A stretch of DNA of 64,000 bases, taken from Actinernus sp. WN-2022 (Eukaryota > Cnidaria > Anthozoa > Actiniaria > Actinernidae). The stretch covers positions 78,391,537 to 78,455,536 of the forward strand of contig JAOWCC010001589.1 in the NCBI GenBank assembly GCA_030867875.1, given 5' to 3'. Of the stretch, positions 29,952 to 38,413 are shown piece by piece. A program made the translations under genes and the position numbers. Positions within the stretch are counted from its first letter, which is position 1; each line of letters begins with the position of its first letter. The notes under the pieces are model-generated. The model was not told the origin of the DNA. It ran no database searches and saw nothing but the letters and a program-made list of their open reading frames with translations.

Positions 29952-31184
29952 ATCTCATTAATGTTGGATCCCACACAAGTACGAAGAGAGCCTCATGCAC
30001 TAAAGGCTCCACGAGACTTGTATAGGAAAACTTTCACTCGATCATCTGCCAATCCAGGTGAGACTCTATACGTAGAAGTCCCAAAGCTAGCAGAAGATGT
30101 AGTACTAGTACCTGGTAGCTTAGCGCTATTGGGCGACATCGTACTATCTGGTGGACATGCGAATAACAGAGTCGTTTCGAACGTTGGACGCTGCTTGGTC
30201 ATGCGTAGAATCTGTAGGATGGGAGCTGAAACAGTAGAAGACCTTGTCAGGCCAGACCTCCTACAAACGTACTCCGATGTATACCTATCTATGCAGGAGA
30301 GAGAGTCTAGAATACAACAAGGCATTCAATCAGAGAACTTGAATAAGCTACGATCGAAAGCTGGTGACGCAAGTACTTCGTCTGCTGCAGACAACGCGCT
30401 CCTAGCTGCATGTGGTTCCAAGTATAGAATTCCATTAGATGTTGACATTCTGACACAACATGGAGTTCTATATCCACATGCCTTAGAAAATACAATTACA
30501 TTCGAGTTGACTCTAGCGCCTGCCAACGAGGTAGTAATTGGATCGGATACGACGAAGATAGGTACGTACCAACTTACCAACATCCAACTAGAATACGAAG
30601 CAATCAGGAACGAAACGCTGGCTAGTAGTGCACTTCACAAATACGAAATAGGTGCTGCATTCCTATACAACTACGCTGTTCACTTCAAGACAGTAGATAT
30701 CGCTAAAACGTCCGATACTTTGATATCTCAAAACGTTAACGTTCCACGCCGATCCTTTGCTGGACTACTTCTACTATTCATAGATCCACCTACCATTGGC
30801 ACGCGAGATAGTGAAGCATTCTCGAATCCCGATATTTCGAAGGTAGAAGTAGATGTCAACGGGATTCCTAACAGACTCTTTCCAAGCGGCATGCTTCCCC
30901 TAGATTTCTGGGAAGCTGCAAGAAGCTGGTTTGGTACACCCAATACTTCTATGACTCCAAAGAAGTTCTTTGAAAATAGATTCGCTATACTAATCGATTG
31001 TCGCACAGCAAAAGATTCCACCGTTCATGGTGATGGCTTGGCACAAACCGGCAGTGGAAAGGACATCGACATTCGCATACATAGAACTGCGAAGGGAAGT
31101 GGAAATGTGAAAATGCACATCTACGTCCTTGCGGATGCTCAGGTCACGATATTGAACAGATCTCTGCAGAGTATATTATACTGA
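29949..31184 (+). CDS. probable major capsid protein (double jelly-roll)
   Basis: 411 residues from MISLMLDPTQ. The stretch 159-190 (RIPLDVDILTQHGVLYPHAL, then FELTLAP) and the later TYQLTNIQLEYEAI, FAGLLLLFIDPP and GMLPLDFWEAARSW are the conserved wording I associate with Polinton capsid genes in animal genomes, where relatives are often labelled F54H12.2-like (from memory). The remainder is beta-rich, as expected for stacked jelly rolls, and ends in ILNRSLQSILY. It is shorter than many Polinton hexons (roughly 500-650), so I hold the double jelly-roll assignment below certainty. Its stop overlaps the ATPase start by one base (TGATG), tying capsid and packaging genes together. Confidence 0.8.
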   Translation: MISLMLDPTQVRREPHALKAPRDLYRKTFTRSSANPGETLYVEVPKLAEDVVLVPGSLALLGDIVLSGGHANNRVVSNVGRCLVMRRICRMGAETVEDLVRPDLLQTYSDVYLSMQERESRIQQGIQSENLNKLRSKAGDASTSSAADNALLAACGSKYRIPLDVDILTQHGVLYPHALENTITFELTLAPANEVVIGSDTTKIGTYQLTNIQLEYEAIRNETLASSALHKYEIGAAFLYNYAVHFKTVDIAKTSDTLISQNVNVPRRSFAGLLLLFIDPPTIGTRDSEAFSNPDISKVEVDVNGIPNRLFPSGMLPLDFWEAARSWFGTPNTSMTPKKFFENRFAILIDCRTAKDSTVHGDGLAQTGSGKDIDIRIHRTAKGSGNVKMHIYVLADAQVTILNRSLQSILY

Positions 31185-31807
31185 TGGATTCTCTCGTAGA
31201 GCACGTGCCGTTCAACGCACTCATAGTCGGTCCAACGAATTGTGGGAAGACTGCGTTTCTCATAGAACAACTTCGTGGATCATTTCGTGGTAAGTTCGAT
31301 TACATAGTACTGATTTGTCCTACGTATGCTCACAACAAAACCTATCGTGGATTTGCAAATCGAGATCCTCGTTTCTTCGTCATGTCACCACCGCAGGATG
31401 CCATCGATGCTACTTTGAGTATTTGCACAACATTTTGGTCAGGTACCAATACTCTATTGATTCTCGATGATTGCGCCGCATCGAAGGACGTCAAGAAACG
31501 AACTGACAAGCTAGTGGACTTAGCCTTTTCTGCACGACATATAGGGCTTTCCGTTTGGGTGCTGTCCCAACAACTAACGAGCATATGTAAACCCTTCCGC
31601 GAGAACGTAGCTATCGTAGTAGCATTTCATACAGCATCGGCCGTAGATGGCAAAAGGATATTTGAGGATTATGGAGGCTCGCAAGAATGCAAAGAGTTAC
31701 GAATGATACTTGGATCCCATAAGTTCGCTCGCATGTGCTTCTGTCTCCGCCATCCTTTCGAGGTAGTGTTAGAGCTCCCAGCACCTACAACATATTATCA
31801 TGGATGA
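31184..31807 (+). CDS. ATP: genome-packaging ATPase (FtsK/HerA-type)
   Basis: 207 residues. Walker A GPTNCGKT at residues 16-23, Walker B LLILDD at 91-96, then a sensor-like SVWVLSQQLTSICK. This is the minimal A32/HerA-type ATPase that Polintons and related viruses use to drive DNA into the capsid (established). The length is normal for the family. The start codon overlaps the capsid stop (TGATG), and its own stop overlaps the next start by 8 bp, so translation by reinitiation or several overlapping mRNAs is likely. Confidence 0.93.
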   Translation: MDSLVEHVPFNALIVGPTNCGKTAFLIEQLRGSFRGKFDYIVLICPTYAHNKTYRGFANRDPRFFVMSPPQDAIDATLSICTTFWSGTNTLLILDDCAASKDVKKRTDKLVDLAFSARHIGLSVWVLSQQLTSICKPFRENVAIVVAFHTASAVDGKRIFEDYGGSQECKELRMILGSHKFARMCFCLRHPFEVVLELPAPTTYYHG

Positions 31808-32363
31808 ATACATGAATGAACTGATTGATGAGTGCGCTATTACTTGCCCTCCAGTCGTGTTGGAACATCCAACCAAATTGGAGGGTATCGAAGATTGTCG
31901 GGAAGCACTTGCAATCTTAGCTGCAATGGGTACAACGAAAGAATATCTAGGACAGAATTTCTCAATAGTAGATATATCTAAGCTATCTGAGAAGGACGTA
32001 AAACGTTTGCATAGTAGGTACCAGGCCGTAGTAGCAAAGCAAATAACGGGATGCTTAGTAAATGGAGCACTACGTCTAGCTACCCGCGCAGTCGCATACG
32101 TAGTTCCAATAGATGACAAACAAGAACTGCTTAAGGACCTACGAGAAGACCACCTAGTTCGCAACGAGATATCCGCTGTGGCCGGCCTATTATCACTCAA
32201 AGCAGGTCGATTAGTGGCTCTAGCTAGTGCCTTGTTTCACGTAGTCGATCACATAGTCGTTCCTACAACACCTGTTGAACCTCTACAGGTAACTACTATA
32301 CCGAATCAAGATGGAAGAAGCGGACCAGATAACTGCGAATCCTCCGACGACTGCACCAACTAA
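31800..32363 (+). CDS. conserved Polinton hypothetical protein (187 aa)
   Basis: Acidic N-terminus with CPPVVLEHPT, then helices around LSEKDVKRLHSRYQAVVAKQ, LVNGALRLATRAV, IDDKQELLKDLREDHLVRNE and a hydrophobic LVALASALFHVVDHIVV. The order of these words matches an uncharacterised protein I recall next to the capsid and ATPase genes of cnidarian Polintons. No catalytic motif is visible; the adenain His-Asp/Glu-Cys pattern is absent. The last 53 bp overlap the next gene in another frame. A structural or assembly role is likely from position alone. Confidence 0.8.
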   Translation: MDEYMNELIDECAITCPPVVLEHPTKLEGIEDCREALAILAAMGTTKEYLGQNFSIVDISKLSEKDVKRLHSRYQAVVAKQITGCLVNGALRLATRAVAYVVPIDDKQELLKDLREDHLVRNEISAVAGLLSLKAGRLVALASALFHVVDHIVVPTTPVEPLQVTTIPNQDGRSGPDNCESSDDCTN

Positions 32364-32658
32364 GGTAAAAAACCCAAAGCGCGTTGCAGCCGGAAAGGCA
32401 CTAGCATTAAGCAACAAGCTCGCTAGAGAAGCTCAGAAGAGAGAGTCGACATGCGAAAGCGAATCATGCAAAGAAGTCTACGTAGAGAAAGGTCGGGTCG
32501 AAAACCTGACTATCCTCGCAGTCATCGGTACTGGCGCTACATTGTTTGGCACGTACTTTGCGTACAAGAAGTATGTAGATGGCAACACGCGAGCTGCCAC
32601 CGTTAGCACGACACAACCTGCAGCTCCAGCAAAACCAACGGCACTAGACATGGAGTAA
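32311..32658 (+). CDS. small basic single-pass protein (115 aa)
   Basis: KVKNPKRVAAGKALAL at residues 18-33 is a basic, Ala-rich motif that recurs in small Polinton proteins (recollection). A CESESCKE pair of cysteines follows, then one hydrophobic helix at 66-84 (LTILAVIGTGATLFGTYF) and a Pro/Ala/Thr-rich tail. It could bind DNA with its N-terminus and membrane with its helix; that is inference. It starts inside the previous gene (53-bp overlap) and ends 37 bp before the next. Confidence 0.8.
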   Translation: MEEADQITANPPTTAPTKVKNPKRVAAGKALALSNKLAREAQKRESTCESESCKEVYVEKGRVENLTILAVIGTGATLFGTYFAYKKYVDGNTRAATVSTTQPAAPAKPTALDME

Positions 32659-32695
32659 CACTTAAAGACTCGAGACCATAGTAGTATATGTCTAG

Positions 32696-32911
32696 ATGGA
32701 GAAGGAATTGATGAAGACGACAACCGATGCAGCTAAAATCGTTGGACTCGCTTCTGGTATTGGGTGGATCGTAAAAAAGACTACCAAGGAATCTATGCTT
32801 AGCGATCCTTCTTCTTCCCTAGTGAATTACGCAAAGTGGACTGCCGTGATAATTGGTAGCTTATACGCGAAACAATATCTTGAGAAACAACTTGAGAAAC
32901 CTAAATCTTGA
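32696..32911 (+). CDS. 71-residue hydrophobic Polinton protein
   Basis: Two short hydrophobic stretches, about 12-27 (KIVGLASGIGWIV) and 46-60 (WTAVIIGSLYAK), separated by SMLSDPSSSLVNYA, and a charged tail. A gene of this size and layout is usual near the coiled-coil gene in cnidarian Polintons (recollection). An ATG 8 bp upstream is out of frame and ignored. Small enough to be a minor virion or viroporin-like protein; unproven. Confidence 0.72.
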   Translation: MEKELMKTTTDAAKIVGLASGIGWIVKKTTKESMLSDPSSSLVNYAKWTAVIIGSLYAKQYLEKQLEKPKS

Positions 32912-32932
32912 GAAACAAAAGATCATACCATA

Positions 32933-33361
32933 ATGGCGGCAGCAATTGGAATGGCCATTTTCGGGGCTATATTGAATGCAACGGCATTTACTGGTGGTGG
33001 CATACTAGCTAGAATGATTGGAAAGGGTAGTAATGTAGATGCAGAACGAGAGAGACACGATAGGGCCGTCGAAAAACTAGAACGCGAAATGAAAGCGTAT
33101 AGAATCGAACGTCAAAGACGATACGACTATGCACAAGAGCAGGAAGGTCTTGAACGCAACGCACGCAACGATCAAAGAGATACCAACGAAGCCTTAGTGC
33201 GATCCGATAAGTTACGTAAGGCGCTTAAACATCTCAAAGAGATGAAAGAACCCCGCTTATCTGACTACTACCAACCCTCAAACAATCAGAAGACTGGTGA
33301 GTTGCTCTACGTTGGTGGTGGAATGCTAGGCGTTGGATACGCTATTAGTAAATGGCTATAG
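32933..33361 (+). CDS. coiled-coil protein with hydrophobic ends (142 aa)
   Basis: Residues 2-30 are Ala/Gly-rich and hydrophobic (AIGMAIFGAILNA). Residues 36-115 are a long charged helix (ERERHDRAVEKLEREMKAY, EQEGLERNARNDQRD). A LSDYYQPSNNQ turn follows, and 123-142 are again hydrophobic (LLYVGGGMLGVGYAISKWL). This N-hydrophobic, coil, YxP, GGG pattern is characteristic of a conserved Polinton protein I recall from cnidarians. Start chosen at ATGGCGGCAGCA, 21 bp after the previous stop. It is the last of the overlapping or closely spaced + strand structural block. Confidence 0.82.
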   Translation: MAAAIGMAIFGAILNATAFTGGGILARMIGKGSNVDAERERHDRAVEKLEREMKAYRIERQRRYDYAQEQEGLERNARNDQRDTNEALVRSDKLRKALKHLKEMKEPRLSDYYQPSNNQKTGELLYVGGGMLGVGYAISKWL

Positions 33362-33376
33362 AAACGTACTAGGTAC

Positions 33377-33633
33377 TACTACTAAGCTACTACTAAGTTA
33401 CTAGTAAGCTACTAGTAAGCTACTACTAAGTTACTAGTAAGCTACTACTAAGCTACTACTAAGTTACTAGTAAGCTACTACTAAGCTACTACTAAGCTAC
33501 TACTAAGCTACTAGTAAGCTACTTAAGCTACTACTAAGCTACTAGTAAGCTACTACTAAGCTACTAGTAAGCTACTACTAAGCTACTACTAAGCTACTAC
33601 TAAGCTACTTAAGCTACTACTAGGTTACTACTA
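33377..33633. repeat. 11-bp tandem array (CTACTACTAAG / CTACTAGTAAG)
   Basis: About 23 copies of an 11-bp unit with two main variants and a few shortened copies (ACTTAAG). It starts 16 bp after the coiled-coil gene and ends 10 bp before hairpin element 3, in an otherwise compact element. Could be a replication or packaging signal, a spacer, or slippage; nothing in the sequence decides. Confidence 0.9.
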
Positions 33634-33642
33634 AAAAAGACG

Positions 33643-33701
33643 AAAAAAAAAAAAGGAAGGAATGAGGCCTGGTTCTTATTCCTTCCTTTTTTTTTTTTTT
33701 T
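33643..33701 (+). terminator. A-tract hairpin T-tract element 3
   Basis: A 12-base A run, stem GGAAGGAATGA / TTATTCCTTCC around GGCCTGGTTC, then a 15-base T run. It lies between the structural block and the integrase gene. The stem shares GGAATGA with elements 1 and 2, the loop does not. Confidence 0.7.
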
Positions 33702-33731
33702 CATCTGTTGAAGGTTAGAACGTATAGATGT

Positions 33732-34772
33732 ATGATGGATTCTAAACTTGCGAATATCTTCTATGGTCCTGTGGGCTATTGGAAAGGCCACTCTGCAATT
33801 GGTAAGCTATCGGTAGCAGCGAAAGCATCAGAAGACGTGGCTAGGAGTTGGTTGGAAAAGCAATCTATGTGGCAAATATATCTACCACCACCAAAACACA
33901 TTCCACGACCGCATTGGACTGTATCGAAACCAAATGAAGTCCACCAAGCTGATTTGATATTTCTACCACACGATCGACCTGGGCGTGGACGAAAGCTATA
34001 CAAGTATGCCTTAGTGGTAATCGACGTAGCTTCTCGATACAAAGAAGCCGAACCTTTGGCATCTAAAGATAGTGGTGAAGTTTCTGCGGCATTCGAACGA
34101 ATCTATAAACGTAGTCCACTAGAATGGCCAAAGACGTTGCAAGTAGATCCTGGTAGAGAATTCATGGGACGTATGTCTGAAACGCTAGAACTACATGGTA
34201 CGAAAGTTCAACGAGGTGAGGCTGGTAATCATAGAGCGCAAGGCTTCGTCGAACGAGCAAATAGAACTCTAGCCGAGAGATTGTTTGGGTATCAGTATGC
34301 ACAAGAGATGGTACTTACTTCGGAAGGATCAGATGAGCGTAGTAGAGAATGGGTAGTTCGTTTACCAATGGTTATCAAAGCCATGAACAGTGAGGTGACT
34401 CGACTTACAGGAAAGGAGCCTTCGAATTCTGTATTGACGCAACAAGTAGCTCTGAAGACTCCTACGTATTCGCGCACCGTTGGATTGAGAGAAGAGCGTC
34501 TACCATTCGACGTTCTAGTTCGATATCTCTATGCACCAGGAGAATTGGAAGGAGGTGAAAAACGTAGAGCTACTGATCCTGTGTGGAGTTTGCAGATATA
34601 CACCATTTTGCGAAGTGTAGTATCTTCGGGACAGCCTGTGCTTTACTACCTTGCGAAGCGAGAAGGGGAGAAGGATGCACCCAAACGTGGATTCGTTCGT
34701 GAAGAGCTACAAGTTGTTCCTAGGGATACGGAACTACCACCAAAAGGAATTCTGTTTGTACCCAGACGCTAG
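33732..34772 (+). CDS. INT: retrovirus-type integrase
   Basis: 346 residues from the first ATG (33732, or 33735); the frame continues upstream only through a TTG. Catalytic acidic triad D74 (HQADLIFLP), D139 (LQVDPGREF) and E174 (GFVERANRTLAERL), with 34 residues between the second D and the E. N-terminal residues 10-62 form a domain with GYWKGHSAIGKLS; I see no clear HHCC zinc finger. The C-terminal part (about 270-346) is a small beta domain (YYLAKREGEK, GFVREELQVVP). Polinton integrases insert the linear element with a 5-6 bp duplication (established), which fits ATTAG here. GTTGAAGGT...GTATAG upstream echoes the promoter wording. The stop shares CTAG with polymerase B. Confidence 0.95.
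   Translation: MMDSKLANIFYGPVGYWKGHSAIGKLSVAAKASEDVARSWLEKQSMWQIYLPPPKHIPRPHWTVSKPNEVHQADLIFLPHDRPGRGRKLYKYALVVIDVASRYKEAEPLASKDSGEVSAAFERIYKRSPLEWPKTLQVDPGREFMGRMSETLELHGTKVQRGEAGNHRAQGFVERANRTLAERLFGYQYAQEMVLTSEGSDERSREWVVRLPMVIKAMNSEVTRLTGKEPSNSVLTQQVALKTPTYSRTVGLREERLPFDVLVRYLYAPGELEGGEKRRATDPVWSLQIYTILRSVVSSGQPVLYYLAKREGEKDAPKRGFVREELQVVPRDTELPPKGILFVPRR
34769..34772. other. palindromic double stop CTAG shared by convergent genes
   Basis: TAG of the integrase (34770-34772) and TAG of polymerase B on the other strand (34771-34769) use the same four bases, repeating the arrangement at 28838-28841. Confidence 0.9.
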
Positions 34773-37700
34773 ACAGCGTACTCTATTGGCTCGGTGTGGA
34801 TTCCATCGGGAAGAACGTATCTTTTATCATAGTAAGCCGATAGCCCAAGCTTCCATTGTTCGTAGGTTGTTATACCTTCTGGCAATAGTCGGAAGCCTCG
34901 GTTCTTCGCTATGTCGATACTACCCTGGAGGGCTGCTTCGAATCGATCCCACGAAATATCGTTGTGCCGCCTAGACATACCTTTAGCGGAATACTTCTTG
35001 CTGCCACCCGTATCGACGTAGTAGGCTTTCGAGCATAGGGCAATGGCGCGCTGTCCTTCGAATTCGAGTTTGAAGAGTCCTGGGGTACGACTGCTCCACT
35101 TATCCCAAGCTAGCCATTCCTTCCTTTCGGCTTCGAAATCCTCACGTAGCTCGAGTCTTACAACCTCATCGAGGCTATTTCCCGAGATGGCAATGTACGC
35201 ACTGTCCGTGTCCATCTGGATGTATTCGAAGTCCTTGCGATCGATGTACTTGTCGAGGAAGTCGTAGTAGAACTCGAGCATACGCAGCTTTGCGAGCTGG
35301 TACACAGCGATACCTACTTGGAAAGGGCGTTTGATTCGGATCTGGTCCTTCCTACTCTCGAGTTCGTATGCCTCGCCAATCTCTTCCAAGTCTTCGAACC
35401 AAACACTTCGCAAGGCTTTGTCCACAATCTTCTCATCTTTTGTATAGGTGACCTTTGTTTGGCGTCCCAAGTCTTCGAGCAACTTTCCATAAGCGCTGTT
35501 TCCTAGCAGCTTGAACACATCTGCCAGCAAAGCCTCACCTTTGTCTTCATCTCCCATACGACGTGCCTCAGTGACCTGGTCTACGAACCAACCGAAGATT
35601 TCTTTGGGTTCGTATTCTATTGTACGGTAGACAGCAGTGATCACTGCGCCATGATCTACATACCAACGTAATAGAGGCTCATAGAGGAGCAACTTCTTTC
35701 CAGAGAGACTTCCAACTAGCTTTGTTTCCTCACTGAGCTTTCTACCTGTCTTCTCAAGGTAGGCCAACATTTGTGGAGGAATTGCTTTCTTGGGGATTTT
35801 CTTGTTGTAGAAGAAGGGTGGCATCTCCTCAAATTTCTTCCACAATTTCTTTGGTATCTCAATGTCTACTTCTGCATATCCAAACCACGAACCATTTTGT
35901 AGACATTCGACAAATCCTTCGGCTTCTAGACCTGGCTCATCGTAGTGAATGACCTCTTCTTTTCCACAAGGCATTTCGAATTCCATCGTGGAAAGATATA
36001 GGGCGTTGGCATCGTATCCAAGAATCTTACGACAAATCTTATTTCCTCCCTGATGACTACGAATCTTAGTTTTTCCCGCTTCGTGGAGTCTGGTGAACAC
36101 TATGCTTGGACCTCCCACGACAGCGTCTTTCAGCATGTGGTAGGCTTCCTTACTTGGAGCGTACATCTCAGCTCCCCTTTCTACACTACCTCGAAGCAGG
36201 AACTGTAGTGAGACTCCTGGAATGGACACTGCGTCTTTCAGCATGTCTACTCCTTTCTCGTGATAGAAATCTCGCATCTTTTCGAGTGCCTCTAGGAATG
36301 GAACTACATCTAGGTTGTTGTAGTATCGTAGCCAGTCTGCAAAGGTCTCCATTCCCTTGTCGAGAAAGGTACGCTTGCAGTCTTCGAACTCTTCCCTAGA
36401 TAGTAGGTGTTGCCCTTTTAGCTTCGAACCCCACTCTGGATAGTCTGGTAATCCAACGTGATCCAACTTGTCGGGAGAGTCGAACCACTCATATGGGAAG
36501 AAACTCTTTTGCAACTCGCATCCATAGGCAGTGATCCAACGTTCGTAGGAAGTTCCAGGTCCAAGGTAGTTCATCACATCGAGGAAACGGAAATCGGGAG
36601 TCAAGAGAAACATAGTGGTGTTGGCTTTCTTTGCTACCCGGATCTTCGAACAGGTGTCGGCAATGATTCCTACGAAGTGCTCCCTGATCAGATTGAGATC
36701 GTACCTGCCAGAGTTGAATCCCACTACTGGAACTTGACCGATCCATTCGTCGATCTTCGCTTGTTGTCCCTTTGGTAGGGTGTCGAAGGAGAATTTGAGT
36801 GTATCTAGCCTGTACCATCTTGCCATAGCTACTTGGATTGTCTCTGCTCTTTGCTGGAGTTCTTCGACGAAGGCTTCGATGAGTTCTTTTGGATTGCGTC
36901 GACAGATGTGGGTCGGCTTTCGATTGTACGTGTCGGCAATTGATACTGATATTGGGACATGGACGTTTTCGATGGTCAATCGGTCCGTTGGTTGTCTTCC
37001 TTTCGTTGTATCGAGATAGGCTTCGAAATCGTAAACTATGAAGTGTGGGTAGACAGTTTGCGTTGGTGTGGGAACCGGTTTATTCTTCTTCTTTGTGGAG
37101 CAGCCCCAAGCTTCCACTACTGTATAACCTGCCTCACGTAGACTCTCCGTTCTTTCACAGGTCTTGAGATAGAGCCTCCTTTCCCTAGGGAAGCATTTCG
37201 GGCAGCCATGGAAATAGCATCCATGAAATTGAAAGATGGTTTTCGAAAGAGGTTCGTAGCCGTCGACCGGCGCTCCTTCGATCCAATGCTCTCCACCATG
37301 CCCACAAGCTGCGTGATGAATGTGTTGCCCAATCCTTTCGGTTTCGCGTTCCAACCAGCATAGAGCGACTTTGCTGGCTGTGCTCTCTGGCCAGAAGGCT
37401 TTTTCGTATGCCGACTGGGGTACTGTGATTACTTTTCCGGGGCAAACAATCTTCGTTTCTCCACGACTGCAACGATCTGCATGGCGTTGAAGGTGGCAAG
37501 CCTGTGTGAACCGTTGCTTACAGTCATTACATACGTAGATGTGCCCTAGCTTTTTGACGTCCTTGATATAGAAGGCATGTCCTTCGTATATCCCAATCGT
37601 CATCGTATGCTTTCTGGGAACGTCTTGTGTGGGCGCTGTCAGGCGATAGAAGTCCTGGGCAAGTTTTCGAGCCGAGGTGTTGCACTTGTCTGCACGGGCT

Positions 37701-38248
37701 CCTTTGTATACGGCAAGGCAGCGCCACAGACATAGGTTGTCACCATATCGATCGAGGGCAAACATTCCTTTTTTCTGGCGAAGCCATTGAGGTAGTGGGC
37801 CTGTTCCCAACAGAAGCTGACGATCGATCACGACCTTGATATCTACGTAGATCCAACGAACGAAGGCCCATTGGGTATTTGGTCGATTGATGTTGTCGGG
37901 ATTCAAACGAGCTGTCTCCTTGCTATTGATCCACTCTTCTGCATCTTCTAGGATGTTCACCCATGGAGAGCCTGGGACAGTCTTGGAGAATAGTATCACG
38001 CGTCCGTCATTGACATTGCGAATGCGATAGGTGTAGCTGTAGCGCAGGTAGAAGCTGGTGGTTACCTTTGCAACTAACTTTTCCATGATCCTAGGAGTCA
38101 AATCTCCTGCCACACCTTGGAAGAAGCGCCATCGAATAGTACGGCGGCCTATCTCCACTCCCTCGAGCATTCCATCTCTCTCATCGAGAATAGCACCTGC
38201 CTCTCGAGCTAGACTCCGTGGAAGTGGCTCACTACGCGGTCTCGCCAT
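34769..38248 (-). CDS. POLB: protein-primed family B DNA polymerase
   Basis: 1159 residues from MARPRSEPL at 38248; the frame is open 56 codons further but that part is terminal-repeat DNA, and this ATG has the same GAGAATGGCGAG context as the first gene at the other end. A C2H2-like finger (YVCNDCKQRF...HLQRHADRC) is at 238-260, and a Cys/His-rich FQFHGCYFHGCPKC block at 339-352. The 3'-5' exonuclease motifs are DFE (407-409), FNSGRYD (511-517) and YYNNLD (642-647). Polymerase motifs are A YDANALYLS (745-753), B KLLGNSAYGK (913-922) and C MDTDS (1012-1016), then SKAYYV. This is the Polinton/adenovirus-type polymerase that starts synthesis on a protein at the linear ends (established). The terminal protein is usually the N-terminal part of the same chain or cleaved from it; I cannot locate it. 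All key residues are present. Confidence 0.97.
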   Translation of the reverse strand: MARPRSEPLPRSLAREAGAILDERDGMLEGVEIGRRTIRWRFFQGVAGDLTPRIMEKLVAKVTTSFYLRYSYTYRIRNVNDGRVILFSKTVPGSPWVNILEDAEEWINSKETARLNPDNINRPNTQWAFVRWIYVDIKVVIDRQLLLGTGPLPQWLRQKKGMFALDRYGDNLCLWRCLAVYKGARADKCNTSARKLAQDFYRLTAPTQDVPRKHTMTIGIYEGHAFYIKDVKKLGHIYVCNDCKQRFTQACHLQRHADRCSRGETKIVCPGKVITVPQSAYEKAFWPESTASKVALCWLERETERIGQHIHHAACGHGGEHWIEGAPVDGYEPLSKTIFQFHGCYFHGCPKCFPRERRLYLKTCERTESLREAGYTVVEAWGCSTKKKNKPVPTPTQTVYPHFIVYDFEAYLDTTKGRQPTDRLTIENVHVPISVSIADTYNRKPTHICRRNPKELIEAFVEELQQRAETIQVAMARWYRLDTLKFSFDTLPKGQQAKIDEWIGQVPVVGFNSGRYDLNLIREHFVGIIADTCSKIRVAKKANTTMFLLTPDFRFLDVMNYLGPGTSYERWITAYGCELQKSFFPYEWFDSPDKLDHVGLPDYPEWGSKLKGQHLLSREEFEDCKRTFLDKGMETFADWLRYYNNLDVVPFLEALEKMRDFYHEKGVDMLKDAVSIPGVSLQFLLRGSVERGAEMYAPSKEAYHMLKDAVVGGPSIVFTRLHEAGKTKIRSHQGGNKICRKILGYDANALYLSTMEFEMPCGKEEVIHYDEPGLEAEGFVECLQNGSWFGYAEVDIEIPKKLWKKFEEMPPFFYNKKIPKKAIPPQMLAYLEKTGRKLSEETKLVGSLSGKKLLLYEPLLRWYVDHGAVITAVYRTIEYEPKEIFGWFVDQVTEARRMGDEDKGEALLADVFKLLGNSAYGKLLEDLGRQTKVTYTKDEKIVDKALRSVWFEDLEEIGEAYELESRKDQIRIKRPFQVGIAVYQLAKLRMLEFYYDFLDKYIDRKDFEYIQMDTDSAYIAISGNSLDEVVRLELREDFEAERKEWLAWDKWSSRTPGLFKLEFEGQRAIALCSKAYYVDTGGSKKYSAKGMSRRHNDISWDRFEAALQGSIDIAKNRGFRLLPEGITTYEQWKLGLSAYYDKRYVLPDGIHTEPIEYAV

Positions 38249-38330
38249 TCTCCCTTCGATATAACTATACATTACGATAGCTTTAACAGATACTCGAATT
38301 TGGATTTTTAGGTGTAAGGATGTTGCAGAG
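38249..38330 (-). promoter_or_regulatory. polymerase B promoter module
   Basis: Read on the minus strand: CTTACACCTAAAAATCCAA, GTTAAAGCTATCGTAATG, TATAGTTATATCGAAGGGAG, then the start codon. It matches the promoter of the first gene block by block, so the two outermost genes have sister promoters facing inward. Confidence 0.7.
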
Positions 38331-38413
38331 CAATCGATGTCGATATAACTATATGTAATCATATCTCTAATAGGATTATCAAGTTGGATTTTATGTACAA
38401 GAATGTCTAGTGA
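38331..38413 (-). promoter_or_regulatory. second, outer copy of the promoter module
   Basis: On the minus strand: CACTAGACATTCTTGTACAT, AAAATCCAACTTGATAATC and CATATAGTTATATCGACAT. The right end thus has two tandem modules (about 80 bp each) where the left end has one. This accounts for the loss of simple symmetry inside the terminal repeat. Confidence 0.65.

Noticed and set aside
33377..33633. CRISPR-like array
   Set aside because: Units are 11 bp, directly adjacent and without unique spacers; the context is a eukaryotic element.
33708..33731. Integrase start at 33708
   Set aside because: That codon is TTG; the first in-frame ATG is 33732.
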